From Blastopirellula retiformator (GTDB lineage Bacteria; Planctomycetota; Planctomycetia; Pirellulales; Pirellulaceae), in contig NZ_SJPF01000005.1 in the NCBI RefSeq assembly GCF_007859755.1, positions 372,001 through 436,000 on the forward strand: a stretch of DNA of 64,000 nt, read 5' to 3'. The position numbers were made by a program, and so were the translations under genes. Below, one piece after another: positions 16,234-25,296 of this stretch; the stretch's first letter is position 1, and the number at the start of each line of letters is the position of its first letter. Under the pieces are notes generated by a model. The model saw nothing but the letters and a program-made list of their open reading frames with translations. It made no database searches and was not told where the DNA came from.

Positions 16234-18009
16234 ATCAAGCAGCACGTCGGCGAACGCCTTGTTCAATACGTCCAAGCCGGCCTGGCCCTGCTTGCCTTCG
16301 ACGATCACGTTAACCATCACTTCCGAGGTGTTGATCAACTCGACATTGATGCCGGCGTCGCTTAGCGCGCGGAACATCCGAATGCCGACGCCGGTATGGC
16401 TGCGAAGGCCGATGCCGGAGACCGACAGTTTGGCGGCGTCCGCTTTGCACAGGATCTCTTCGGCGCCAAGCTCATCGCCGATCCGCTTGGCGACCACCAA
16501 GGCTTGTTCGCTGTCCGATTTCGGAACGGTCAAGCTCAGGTTCGCCGCGTCTCCGCGGCCGACGTTCTGGACGATCATATCGACCAGAATCCCTTCCGCT
16601 GCGATCGCCTCGAAAACTCGCGCCGCGATGCCGGGATGATCGGGAACTCGTCGCAGGGCGATAACCGATTGCGAGTCGTCCAATACAATGCTGTCGATCG
16701 TCAGGTCTTCCATCGTCCGGAGGCGAGAGACCACTTCGGCGGCGTCATGCTCGCGCTCCCGTGAGACGGCGGCAACCGACTCCGGCGCGTCGTCCGGAGT
16801 GACGTCGAGCAGGAAGCCCGAGTGAACCGCCGCCAACGCTCGCTGGGCGTCTTCGCGGGCGACCAGCACCGAGATCTTGATCTCGCTCGTGGTGATCATC
16901 TGGATGTTGATTTTGTTGTCGGCCAAGACGCGGAACATCTTATCGGCGACGCCCGATTGCTCGGCCATGCCAAGCCCGACGACCGAGATCTTCGAGACTT
17001 CCTCGTCATGGCGGACGTTCTCGTACTTGAGAATGTCGGAGGCGCTGCGGACGGCGTCGAGCGTCTGCTCCAATTCGTCACGCGGCACCGTGAACGAGAT
17101 GTTTGCGCGGCCATCGGCGCCAATGTCTTGCACGATCATGTCGACTGAAATCGCCTTCGACGCGATGCTGTGGAACAGCTCGTGCGAGATTCCGGGGACA
17201 TCTGGAACGCCTTCGATCGTCACGCGAGCTTCGTTCTTAGTCATCGCGGCGCCGCCGACTGGCCGGGTATTCGACTCGGGCTGGTCGACGATCATCGTGC
17301 CGGTGATGTCGCTGAAGCTGCTGCGGACATGAATCGGCACGCCGAATTTTTTGGCGAACTCGACCGAGCGGCTGTGCATGACGCCGGCGCCAAGACTGGC
17401 TAGTTCGAGCATTTCGTCGTAGCTGATCTGCAGTACGCGACGGGCTTCGGCCAGCAGTCGCGGGTCGGTCGTGTAGACGCCGTCAACGTCGGTGTAGATT
17501 TCGCACGCGTCGGCGTCGAGCACCGCGGCCAGCGCCACCGCGGTCGTATCGCTGCCGCCACGACCCAGGGTGGTGATGTTCAAGTTTTCGTCGATGCCCT
17601 GGAAGCCGGCGGCGATGACGATGTTGCCGGCGTCGAGCAGTTCTTTGACCCGCTCGGTTTCGATCGAGATGATCCGGGCTTTGGTGTGGGTGCTGTCGGT
17701 TTTGATGCCGATCTGGGCCCCGGTCAAGCTGACCGCTTTGGCGCCCAGCGAATGGATCGCCATCGCCATTAGCGCGACGCTCACCTGTTCGCCGGTCGAG
17801 AGGAGCATGTCCATCTCGCGGGCCGGGGGGTGATCGTTGATCTGGCGAGCCAGGTCGACCAGCACGTCGGTATTCTTGCCCATCGCGCTGACCACCATCA
17901 CAACCTGGTGACCTTGTTTTTGAGCGCGGATCGCCTTCCGGGCGGCGGCGACAATTTTCTCACAATCGGCGACGCTGGTGCCGCCAAACTTTTGAACAAT
18001 CAGTGACAT
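16231..18009 (-). CDS. lysC: Aspartate kinase with four ACT domains
   Basis: Phosphorylates aspartate, the first step to Lys, Thr, Met and diaminopimelate. 592 residues against about 410 for the common monofunctional type. The kinase domain begins MSLIVQKFGGTSVADCEKIV and includes GRGGSDTTAVALA and EIYTDVDGVYTTDPR. After about residue 260 two tandem ACT pairs follow, visible as repeated VPDVPGISHELFHSIA, ISVVGLGMAEQSGVADKMF, VPDHPGIAARVFEAIA and LSVSGIGLRSHTGVGIRMF. Duplicated ACT pairs occur in cyanobacterial and planctomycete enzymes and suggest complex feedback. Last gene of hom - apgM - lysC. Confidence 0.95.
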   Translation of the reverse strand: MSLIVQKFGGTSVADCEKIVAAARKAIRAQKQGHQVVMVVSAMGKNTDVLVDLARQINDHPPAREMDMLLSTGEQVSVALMAMAIHSLGAKAVSLTGAQIGIKTDSTHTKARIISIETERVKELLDAGNIVIAAGFQGIDENLNITTLGRGGSDTTAVALAAVLDADACEIYTDVDGVYTTDPRLLAEARRVLQISYDEMLELASLGAGVMHSRSVEFAKKFGVPIHVRSSFSDITGTMIVDQPESNTRPVGGAAMTKNEARVTIEGVPDVPGISHELFHSIASKAISVDMIVQDIGADGRANISFTVPRDELEQTLDAVRSASDILKYENVRHDEEVSKISVVGLGMAEQSGVADKMFRVLADNKINIQMITTSEIKISVLVAREDAQRALAAVHSGFLLDVTPDDAPESVAAVSREREHDAAEVVSRLRTMEDLTIDSIVLDDSQSVIALRRVPDHPGIAARVFEAIAAEGILVDMIVQNVGRGDAANLSLTVPKSDSEQALVVAKRIGDELGAEEILCKADAAKLSVSGIGLRSHTGVGIRMFRALSDAGINVELINTSEVMVNVIVEGKQGQAGLDVLNKAFADVLLD

Positions 18010-18065
18010 AGAGTGTTTTTTCTGCCTTTTGGCAAAGAGCTGCAGTTGGGGCGGCAGTGGCGCGA

Positions 18066-19268
18066 CTAGCTGTCGAGAAAATGGCGCATCATGCGCCAGC
18101 CATCGTCAAACGACAGCGCGGATCGTCCAGCGTTTTCTTCGTCGTAGGTCGCGTACTGATCGGCGGTGACGCCGGTACCGCAAATCGTCAGCGGCACAAA
18201 GCCGTGACTGTGAGTCTTGGTCCGCACCGGCGTGGGGTGATCGGGCGTGACCAAGATCCGATAATCACCCTGCTTCTGTAGGGCCTCGTGAAGGGGGCCG
18301 ACGATGTGGCGATCGATTTCTTCGAGCGCCTTGATCTTGGCGTCGGCGCGTCCTTCGTGCGAAGCTTCGTCGGGAGCTTCGACATGGACGCAAATGATGT
18401 CGGTTGTCGGAATCGCGTCGATCGCATACTTGCCTTTGGCGGCATAGTCGGTATCGATGTAGCCGGTAGCGCCGGGAACTTCAATCCGGTCCCATCCAAC
18501 CAGCGCCGCCAAGCCGCGGAGCAAGTCGACCGCGGTGATCATCTTGCCGCTCTTACCGTAAACCTCTTGGAACGATTTCAGTGCCGGACGCTTGCCGATG
18601 CCCCAGAGCCAGACGTTGGTCGCCGGCAGTTTGCCTGCGGCGATCCGCTTCTTGTTGACCGGGTGATCGGCGAAGATCTCGACAGTGCGGCTCATCAGTT
18701 CGACCAGCAGGTCGCTGCCCGGACCGCGGGGATAGTCATCCGCGACCGAGTTGTCGGTCAAGTCGTGCGGGGGCGTGGCGCGGGTATCTTGCGAGAAAGG
18801 CGCCGGCGTTTTTTCGCCGCGGTAGAGCAGCAAATTGCGGTAGCTGACGCCGGGGACGAACTCGAGCAACTCGCTGCCCAGTTCCTCTTGCGCCGCCTTC
18901 AGCAGTTCGGCAGCTTCTTCGCTGGAGATATGACCGGCGGTGAAGCTCTTCATCGTCTGGTCTTGAATGCAGACCAGGTTGCAGCGAATCGCCCAATCTT
19001 CGGGAGCAAGCTGAATGCCTTGCGCAGCGGCTTCCAGCGGAGCGCGGCCGGTGAAGTATTCGTTCGGGTTGTAACCGAGCAGGCTGAGGTTCGCCACGTC
19101 GCTACCAGCCGGCAGGTGCTCTGGCACATTGTTGGCGCGGCCGACCGTACCGGCCGCGGCGATAGCGTCCATGTTGGGCGTGTTGGCGGCGGCCAGCGGG
19201 GTTTTGCCGCCGAGCGACTCTTGGGGTTCGTCCGCGCAACCGTCCGGAATGATGATGGCGTATTTCAT
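18066..19268 (-). CDS. apgM: ApgM-family phosphomutase-like enzyme; candidate homoserine kinase
   Basis: 400 residues of the alkaline-phosphatase-superfamily archaeal-type phosphoglycerate mutase group. The N-terminus MKYAIIIPDGCADEP carries the first metal aspartate, LPAGSDVANLSLLGYNP the phospho-acceptor serine region, and VHVEAPDEASHEGR and LVTPDHPTPVRTKTHSH the metal ligands. Members are annotated as cofactor-independent phosphoglycerate mutase. Here it lies between hom (12 bp) and lysC (56 bp) on the same strand, and no ordinary thrB is seen in the window. I infer homoserine phosphorylation as a serious alternative; I recall published evidence for this in some bacteria but cannot verify it here. 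Confidence 0.85.
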   Translation of the reverse strand: MKYAIIIPDGCADEPQESLGGKTPLAAANTPNMDAIAAAGTVGRANNVPEHLPAGSDVANLSLLGYNPNEYFTGRAPLEAAAQGIQLAPEDWAIRCNLVCIQDQTMKSFTAGHISSEEAAELLKAAQEELGSELLEFVPGVSYRNLLLYRGEKTPAPFSQDTRATPPHDLTDNSVADDYPRGPGSDLLVELMSRTVEIFADHPVNKKRIAAGKLPATNVWLWGIGKRPALKSFQEVYGKSGKMITAVDLLRGLAALVGWDRIEVPGATGYIDTDYAAKGKYAIDAIPTTDIICVHVEAPDEASHEGRADAKIKALEEIDRHIVGPLHEALQKQGDYRILVTPDHPTPVRTKTHSHGFVPLTICGTGVTADQYATYDEENAGRSALSFDDGWRMMRHFLDS

Positions 19269-19280
19269 CGGTAGCTCGCT

Positions 19281-20582
19281 TTAGTCTTGAACGCGAAGTT
19301 TACGGTTGCCGGCTCGCACGCTTTCGAGCCGAACGATTTCGTCGAGCGCGGCGTCTGCGTCGCCATCGGTCGCGGTGTGGGTCATGATGATCAGCGAGAC
19401 GACGGCGTTGTCCCCTTCGACGTCCGGCGCGTGCTGAATGACCGACGCAATCGAGATGTTGTGCGTGCCGAGAATCGCCGCAATTTCGGCCATCACGCCC
19501 GGGCGATCGTCGACCAGGAACCGGAAGTAATAGCGACCGATAATATCGGCCGGTGGGCAAAGCGCCACGTCCGGGTTGTGACTGGAGAACAGCTTCAGCG
19601 TGCGGAAGGTAAGCTCGGTGCGACCGACCGCCGTGTCGATCATGTCCGCCACCACCGACGAGGCGGTCGGCTTTTGCCCGGCGCCCAATCCGTGGTACAG
19701 CAAGTCGCCGACCTGATCGCCGGTCACTTTGATGGCATTGTAGGCGCCGCGGACTTCGGCCAGCGGGCGACCGATCTTGACCAGCGTCGGCGAGACGTGC
19801 AGTTCCAGCCCGTTGTCGGTCATGCGGGCGACCGCCAGCAGTTTGACGCGGTAGCCTAGCTCTTTGGCGAACTGCAAATCGATCGGATCGAGCGAGTCGA
19901 TGCCGACGCGGGGGATTTCTTTCCAGTCGATTGAAGCGCCAAAGGCGATGTGCGCCAGAATCGCCAGTTTTTGAGCGGCGTCTGATCCGTCGACGTCCAT
20001 CGTCGGGTCGGCTTCGGCGTAACCGCGGACTTGCGCTTCGCGAACGGCGTCGTTGTAGTCGTTGCCGTCTTCCTCCATCTTCGACACGATGAAGTTGCTG
20101 GTGCCGTTCAAGATGCCGACCAGCGAAGTGACTTGGTTGGCGGTCAGGCACTGCGTCAGGTTGGTGATGATCGGGATGCCGCCGGCGACGGCCGCGTCAA
20201 ACGCAATCGAACGGCCCAGTTCGTGCGCGCGGCTGAACAGCTCTGGCCCATGCTCGGCGACGAGCGCCTTGTTGGCGGTGACGATGTCTTTACCCGCTTC
20301 GAGCAGTCGCAACATCGTGGTGCGAGCCTCATCGACGCCACCCATCAATTGGGCGACGACTTTGATCTCGGGATCGTTGATGATCTCGTTCAGATCGTCG
20401 GTCAGCACGCCATCGGGCAGTTGGCAATCGCGATCCCGCGATAGATCGCGGACAACCGCTTTTTCTAGCCAGAGCGTCGCACCTGCATTTTTCGCGGTGC
20501 GATCGCCGTGGTCGAGTAGAATGCGCGCTACGCCGGCGCCTACAGTGCCGACGCCGACAATGGCGACCTTCGTTTTTGGCAT
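19281..20582 (-). CDS. hom: Homoserine dehydrogenase
   Basis: Reduces aspartate semialdehyde to homoserine using NAD(P)H. 433 residues: Rossmann domain with VAIVGVGTVGAGVARILL, catalytic domain with GILNGTSNFIVSKM and the signature AEADPTMDVDGSDAAQKLAILAHIAFG region, and a C-terminal ACT domain (RFLVDDRPGVMAEIAAIL) for feedback control. First gene of the operon, with a promoter candidate at 20634-20663 and a short leader. Confidence 0.97.
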   Translation of the reverse strand: MPKTKVAIVGVGTVGAGVARILLDHGDRTAKNAGATLWLEKAVVRDLSRDRDCQLPDGVLTDDLNEIINDPEIKVVAQLMGGVDEARTTMLRLLEAGKDIVTANKALVAEHGPELFSRAHELGRSIAFDAAVAGGIPIITNLTQCLTANQVTSLVGILNGTSNFIVSKMEEDGNDYNDAVREAQVRGYAEADPTMDVDGSDAAQKLAILAHIAFGASIDWKEIPRVGIDSLDPIDLQFAKELGYRVKLLAVARMTDNGLELHVSPTLVKIGRPLAEVRGAYNAIKVTGDQVGDLLYHGLGAGQKPTASSVVADMIDTAVGRTELTFRTLKLFSSHNPDVALCPPADIIGRYYFRFLVDDRPGVMAEIAAILGTHNISIASVIQHAPDVEGDNAVVSLIIMTHTATDGDADAALDEIVRLESVRAGNRKLRVQD

Positions 20583-20633
20583 GGCGAAACGATCTACTCC
20601 CCAGGCGGACTACGATATCGAAGCGAATCATTC

Positions 20634-20663
20634 ATCGTAGATGCCCGCAGCGGCGGTCGTCAA
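20634..20663 (-). promoter_or_regulatory. Putative promoter of the hom - apgM - lysC operon
   Basis: On the minus strand TTGACG (20663-20658), an 18-bp spacer and TACGAT (20639-20634). Transcription would start near 20627, leaving a leader of about 45 nt before the hom ATG. No attenuator or riboswitch was recognised in that leader. Confidence 0.5.
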
Positions 20664-20725
20664 CCGGGCTAAAGTTGTTATAGGGTAAAGGTTTCGGGGG
20701 CCTAAGCACGGAAATGGGGAGCGGT

Positions 20726-21055
20726 ATGACGCAGCTTGATAATCCCCCTTACTATGCGGTGATCTTTACCAGTCAGCGGACCAATCAAGATCGGCCGGGC
20801 TATCTGGCCGCCGCCGAGCGAATGGAGGAACTGGCGCAGCTGCAAGCCGGCTTTCTGGGGATCGAGTCGGTCCGCGACGTCGACGGCTTCGGCATCACCG
20901 TTTCTTATTGGAGTGATCTGGCCGCAATCGACGCTTGGAAGAACCAGATCGACCATTTGGGAGTCCAGCAGCTGGGGCGAAAACGGTGGTACGAAAGCTA
21001 CCGGCTGCAGGTGGCCAAGGTAGAGCGTGCTGTTGAGTTTCCGCCCAGCCGTTAA
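20726..21055 (+). CDS. Antibiotic-biosynthesis-monooxygenase-fold protein
   Basis: 109 residues with the ABM dimeric alpha/beta-barrel pattern: YYAVIFTSQR, a helix AERMEELAQLQAGFLGIESV, VSYWSDLAAIDAWKNQIDH and a final YRLQVAKVERAV strand. Such small proteins degrade haem or oxidise quinols, or serve no known role; the substrate cannot be read here. GGGGAG lies 5 bases before ATG 20726, so I prefer it over the ATG at 20714, which overlaps that site. Confidence 0.75.
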   Translation: MTQLDNPPYYAVIFTSQRTNQDRPGYLAAAERMEELAQLQAGFLGIESVRDVDGFGITVSYWSDLAAIDAWKNQIDHLGVQQLGRKRWYESYRLQVAKVERAVEFPPSR

Positions 21056-21100
21056 GATAGAGCCTTTCAGCCCACTCGTTTTTTGTCTGCAAAGGACGCC

Positions 21101-22153
21101 ATGGAATCTGCGCCGCTCGAATTCTTTAAGCGTTTGCTCGATACTCCCAGCCCCTCCGGCTACGAAAAACCGGTCCAGGATCTGGTTCGCGAATATCTGA
21201 AACCGATCGCCGATTCGGTCGAGACTGACCTGCACGGCAATGTGATTGGGGCGAAAAACGCCTCGGCGCCGCTGCGGTTGATGTACGCCGGTCACTGCGA
21301 TCAGATCGGCATGCTGGTCTCGCAGATCGACGAAATGGGCTTTATTTACGCCCAGACGATCGGCGGCTGGGATCCGCAGCAGCTGATTGGTCAGCGGATG
21401 GTGATCTGGGCGTCGAACGGACCGATTCCGGCGGTGATTGCCCGCAAGCCGATCCACCTGCTCAACGACGAAGAGCGCAAGACGGTCGTCCAGACTAAGG
21501 ACTTGTGGCTCGACATCGGCGCGAAGGATCAGGCCGAAGCGAAAGCGCTGGTCCGGATCGGCGACCCGGTGACGCTGAAGCTGGGCTTTGAAGAAATGCG
21601 AAACGGTCTGGCCAACGCTCCGAAGATGGACAACACCACCGGTTTGTGGGTCGTGCTCGAGGCGCTGCGTCGCGCCGGCAAGTTGAACTGTGCTCTGTAC
21701 AGCGTTTCGACCGTTCAGGAAGAAATCGGCCTTCGCGGCGCCAAGACGAGCGCCCATGGCATCAATCCGCATGTTGGTATCGGCGTCGACGTGACCCACG
21801 CGACCGATTGCCCGACGATCGACAAGCGGCAGAATGGCGAAGTCGATCTGGGGAAAGGCCCGGTCATCTATCGCGGTCCGAACATGAACCCGAAGGTGGT
21901 CGACCTGCTGATCGAAGCGGCCGAATCGCACAAGATTCCGTATCAGCTGTCGGCGCTGGGCAAGCCGGCCTCGAACGACTCCAACGCCCTGCAGATGGCC
22001 CAAGCGGGCGTTGCCGCCGGTTGCGTTTCGATCCCGAATCGTTACATGCACAGTGCGGTCGAAGTTTGCTCGCTCGAGGACATCGACAACGCCGCCACGC
22101 TGCTGGCGCGGTTCGCCGAAATGATCGAAGCCGATCACGACTTCCGCCCGTAG
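21101..22153 (+). CDS. M42 family metallopeptidase (glutamyl aminopeptidase-like)
   Basis: 350 residues. Zinc-dependent cytoplasmic aminopeptidase of the M42 family (FrvX/YsdC type). Metal and catalytic motifs visible are YAGHCDQIGM (first His/Asp), MDNTTGLWVVLEALRR (bridging Asp), VQEEIGLRGAKT (catalytic Glu pair) and GVDVTHATD, with a final histidine in YMHSAVEVCS. The frame is open from a TTG at 21083, but AAAGGA lies just ahead of ATG 21101, which I choose. A strong terminator follows. Confidence 0.9.
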   Translation: MESAPLEFFKRLLDTPSPSGYEKPVQDLVREYLKPIADSVETDLHGNVIGAKNASAPLRLMYAGHCDQIGMLVSQIDEMGFIYAQTIGGWDPQQLIGQRMVIWASNGPIPAVIARKPIHLLNDEERKTVVQTKDLWLDIGAKDQAEAKALVRIGDPVTLKLGFEEMRNGLANAPKMDNTTGLWVVLEALRRAGKLNCALYSVSTVQEEIGLRGAKTSAHGINPHVGIGVDVTHATDCPTIDKRQNGEVDLGKGPVIYRGPNMNPKVVDLLIEAAESHKIPYQLSALGKPASNDSNALQMAQAGVAAGCVSIPNRYMHSAVEVCSLEDIDNAATLLARFAEMIEADHDFRP

Positions 22154-22231
22154 GGGATACGCCCTTAACGCAGGCTAACCACTTGGTTTGTTCAGCAGCG
22201 CCACCCGTTAAAGAGAGTCAAGAAGCAGAGC

Positions 22232-22264
22232 AGGGCGTCCCAATCGGGACGCCCTATTTTTTTT
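22232..22264 (+). terminator. Intrinsic terminator after the M42 peptidase gene
   Basis: A perfect 10-bp stem (22232-22241 with 22246-22255), a 4-base loop and A followed by a run of about eight T. It lies between convergent genes. Confidence 0.9.
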
Positions 22265-22283
22265 CACCCATTCAACCTTGCCG

Positions 22284-23936
22284 TTACTCGCCGTCGCGAA
22301 TCAGGTCGAAGTATTGTTGGGCGTTTTTCTCGTGATCGCGGGAGAGACGTTTTTCGACGATCGCGTCGGCGTCGTCGGACGAACCGGCCGACATCGCTTC
22401 TTTGATTTCGATCAGCGTTTTGCCCGCCATGTTCTTGCCATCGATGTAGTCGACGATCACGCCCTTGCCCTTCTTGGGGGCGGCGCGAACTTGTGAGTCG
22501 TAGAAGCCGGTGTCGGTTTCCTCTTCGGGACGTTCGCCCTGACCTCGTCCTTCGCCCATGCCGTTGCCGGGACGCTGACCTTGCTGCATCCCCATCTGAC
22601 CCATTTGCCCCATACCTTCGCCCTGGCAGGCTTCGCACATCGCTTCTTTGGCGGCCATCATCTGGTCCATCGCCTCGTCCATCATTTCGAGCTGGTCCAT
22701 CTGACCTTGCAGATCTTCCAGTTGCTGCTGCATCTGGCTGAGCTGTTGCTGCGCTTCCTGCATGTTGCCGTTTTGCATTTGCTGGGCCGCTTCACCCATT
22801 TGTTGGGCCATCTGATTCATCCGCTGCGTTTGCTCGTCTTGCATCTCAAGTTCGTCGAGCTGTTGCTGCAGCTTGTTGGCCGCCGCTTGGTCGCCAGCCG
22901 CTTTGGCTTGTTCGATCTGCTTCTTCAGATCTTCCTTCGCTTGTGCTTGGGCGTCGGCCATTTGTTTCATCTTGTCGGCCATTTCCTGCAGTTGTTTGCC
23001 TAGTTGCTGTTGCTCTTCTTTCGAGAGCTCGCCGTTGGCCATCTTCTGCTGCAGCTTCTTCATCTCTTCGACCGCCTTCTTCAGGTCGCCATCTTTGAGG
23101 GCGTCGGCGATCTTGTCGGCTGGGCCTTTGGAGAGGTTCTTCAGAGCTTCCAGTTTGTCTTTCAACGCTTCGGACATGCCAAGCTCTTTCACTTTGTCTT
23201 TTAGCGCCTTGGCCAGATCGTTTAGTTCCAGCAAGGTCTTCTTCTGGTCGCCATCTTTCTTCTTGGCGATCTTTTCGGTCCCTTCTTCCAGCTTTTTGAA
23301 CAGCTCGGAAGCTTCGGTCAGGCCTTTTTCTTCCGCTTCTTTACGGCGCTCTTCCAGCTTCTTCTTCAACTCTTCGGTCGTCGTTTTGACGATCTTCTTC
23401 TCTTGATCGACGTTGCTGGCGACCGCCTGGCCGGCATTGGGATCAGGCTGCGCGTCAGGGACGAACACCGCGACCAAAAAGGCGACCGCAGCGACCAAGA
23501 CCGGCAGCAGACCTTTCCACGAAGCGTGGATCGGAAACTTCTCTCGCACGTCGAGCCGTTCGACGCGCCGAACGGCGTCCGACACGAGCGCTTTGCCAAA
23601 CTCCGATTCGAGCGACTCTTGGTCGAGCGTCAGAGAACTGGAGACGCGCTCTCGCAAGCCGTAGCGAAGGTCGATTTCGATCGCCGCTTCCAGCGAGTTG
23701 CGGCGGACGACGTAGGTCCAGATAATGGCCCCGATCACGCCAACCACGGCGGCGCCGGCCAGCCAACTCCACTTCCAGATTTCGCCATCGACGCCGATCG
23801 CCCAGATCTTGGGAATCGCCAAAGCGACCGCCGCCGCCAGGTAGGCGAACAGCAACGACCAGACGAGCCGCTCGAGAAACTGCTGAGCGTTCAGACGCCG
23901 GCGCGCGGCGCCGATCTGTTGTTGCAACTTGTCCAT
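22284..23936 (-). CDS. Membrane-anchored coiled-coil protein, Gln/Met/Lys-rich
   Basis: 550 residues. Two hydrophobic helices near the start (about 22-45 and 58-77) and a third at about 155-175 (GLLPVLVAAVAFLVAVFVP), then some 300 residues of nearly uninterrupted charged coiled coil (about 200-440) rich in K, E, Q and M with QLQEMADKMKQMADAQAQAK-type heptads, and a Gly/Met-rich region followed by a short folded C-terminus (YIDGKNMAGKTLIEIKEAM). The long helical part should lie on one membrane face. The family is not recognised; the layout resembles DUF4175-type proteins of planctomycetes. Function unknown. Confidence 0.8.
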   Translation of the reverse strand: MDKLQQQIGAARRRLNAQQFLERLVWSLLFAYLAAAVALAIPKIWAIGVDGEIWKWSWLAGAAVVGVIGAIIWTYVVRRNSLEAAIEIDLRYGLRERVSSSLTLDQESLESEFGKALVSDAVRRVERLDVREKFPIHASWKGLLPVLVAAVAFLVAVFVPDAQPDPNAGQAVASNVDQEKKIVKTTTEELKKKLEERRKEAEEKGLTEASELFKKLEEGTEKIAKKKDGDQKKTLLELNDLAKALKDKVKELGMSEALKDKLEALKNLSKGPADKIADALKDGDLKKAVEEMKKLQQKMANGELSKEEQQQLGKQLQEMADKMKQMADAQAQAKEDLKKQIEQAKAAGDQAAANKLQQQLDELEMQDEQTQRMNQMAQQMGEAAQQMQNGNMQEAQQQLSQMQQQLEDLQGQMDQLEMMDEAMDQMMAAKEAMCEACQGEGMGQMGQMGMQQGQRPGNGMGEGRGQGERPEEETDTGFYDSQVRAAPKKGKGVIVDYIDGKNMAGKTLIEIKEAMSAGSSDDADAIVEKRLSRDHEKNAQQYFDLIRDGE

Positions 23937-24167
23937 CGAAGGGTCCTTTGGCGGAAAACCAGAAGAAAAGGGGCTCTTGCTCGTAATTCGTGCCAGAAAG
24001 CTCCATCTAAGAAGTGTACCGAAATTCGCCCCGACTTATCCACCGAAATGGCGAAAATTCGTTGCGGAGCCGCGCCTGGCGCGGTTCTTAGCTTGGGAAG
24101 CTGCTGACAGTAAGTTAGACTCCCAAGCGGCGGGGTTTGTTTCCTCCAATTCGCAAGTGATCCCGGA

Positions 24168-24608
24168 ATGTTAGCGACCGACAAGAAAACCGAACGCCCG
24201 TTGGCTAGCCCCAGCCAGGCCCCTGGTCGCGATGTGCTGATCTATGACGGCCATTGCCGGTTTTGCACCGCCAGCGTCCGTTGGGTCGACTTTTTGGGGG
24301 GCAAGGGGCGTCTTTCTTACCTTTCGCTGCACGATTCTAAGGTGGCGGACTACGCCGCCGACCTAAGCTACGACCAGCTGATGGAAGAGATGCTGGTGGT
24401 CGAGCCCGATGGGACTCGACACGGCGGAGCGGCCGCGTTTCGGTACCTAACCAGGAAGCTTCCCCCTCTGTGGTTGGCAGCTCCGCTGCTGCATATTCCC
24501 TACAGCCTTCCCATTTGGTCTTTCTTCTATCGGCAATTTGCACGAATCCGGTACCGATTTGGCAGGAATCAATGCGACGGGGATTCTTGCAAGATACATT
24601 TCGACTAG
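24168..24608 (+). CDS. Thiol-disulfide oxidoreductase of the DCC family (DUF393)
   Basis: 146 residues with the family-defining DxxCxxC at DGHCRFC and the following SVRWVDFLGGKGRLSYLSL, plus GGAAAFRYLTRKLPPLW and the C-terminal FFYRQFARIRYRFGRNQC. Predicted thioredoxin-like fold with a redox-active CxxC; substrates of the family are not established. A hydrophobic stretch (LAAPLLHIPYSLPIWSFF) is typical of the group. It lies just ahead of an unknown gene on the same strand. Confidence 0.88.
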   Translation: MLATDKKTERPLASPSQAPGRDVLIYDGHCRFCTASVRWVDFLGGKGRLSYLSLHDSKVADYAADLSYDQLMEEMLVVEPDGTRHGGAAAFRYLTRKLPPLWLAAPLLHIPYSLPIWSFFYRQFARIRYRFGRNQCDGDSCKIHFD

Positions 24609-24685
24609 TTCACTGAACTGGCCAGCACCGATCTTATCTGAATAACCGTTCCAGTCCGGAACAGGGCAGTCAAGGAGCCGACTTC

Positions 24686-25120
24686 ATGTTCGATTTTCGC
24701 TCGCGCGATCACGACGATCTGCCCGTGCGTGCACATCGCATGGGAACCGAACTCGCCTTGGTAGAAAACCATGGCGCCTGGCAAATGTCGATCCAACGTC
24801 GACTTTCTGGGACGACCATTCGTCGCCACGTATATAGCGTACAACTGGTCGGTCACGAGTCGTGTCTGCGTGAGTTTCTGACCGGTTTTACGTCGCTATC
24901 CAGCGCCAGAAACGCTGCCCTCGACAAGATTGAGAAGTTGGAAGACAAGTACTACAAGACGGTCTCGGTCGAAGACGATTTCACGCCGCTGCCCGATATG
25001 GCCAGCACTCTGAAGAAGCAAAAGGAAATCAAGAAGGTCGCCGGCATGAAGCAGCGGCTCAGCGAAGCGAAACGTCGCCGCAAAGGTGGCGGCGAGCAGG
25101 CCGTCAGCGACGAGGCGTAA
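24686..25120 (+). CDS. Hypothetical basic protein
   Basis: 144 residues, not recognised. The N-terminal two-thirds look folded (AHRMGTELALVENHGAWQMSIQ, VYSVQLVGHESCLREF); the C-terminus is a charged helix rich in Lys and Arg (LKKQKEIKKVAGMKQRLSEAKRRRK), which may bind nucleic acid. It lies 77 bp after the DCC gene on the same strand. No signal peptide or membrane segment. Confidence 0.7.
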   Translation: MFDFRSRDHDDLPVRAHRMGTELALVENHGAWQMSIQRRLSGTTIRRHVYSVQLVGHESCLREFLTGFTSLSSARNAALDKIEKLEDKYYKTVSVEDDFTPLPDMASTLKKQKEIKKVAGMKQRLSEAKRRRKGGGEQAVSDEA

Positions 25121-25231
25121 ATCGGCAGATTTCGCATTTTGTCGCTTTTTTACGTTCCCGGCGCGATTTTGACAGACTTTCGCCGCGGCATCTATCAACG
25201 TCCACCAACTTTCGTCAGATTGGTAGTGTGC

Positions 25232-25262
25232 GCGCTCCGCCCTGAATTAGGGTAAGGGGCGC
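25232..25262 (+). promoter_or_regulatory. Leader hairpin upstream of sdaA
   Basis: A 7-bp outer stem (25232-25238 with 25256-25262) and a 4-bp inner stem (25240-25243 with 25249-25252) form a strong hairpin 35 bp before the sdaA start. No T-run follows, so it is not a terminator. Possible translational or mRNA-stability element. Confidence 0.4.
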
Positions 25263-25296
25263 AAGCCACTGCCAGAGGAAAGCGAGTCGGGCGAAT

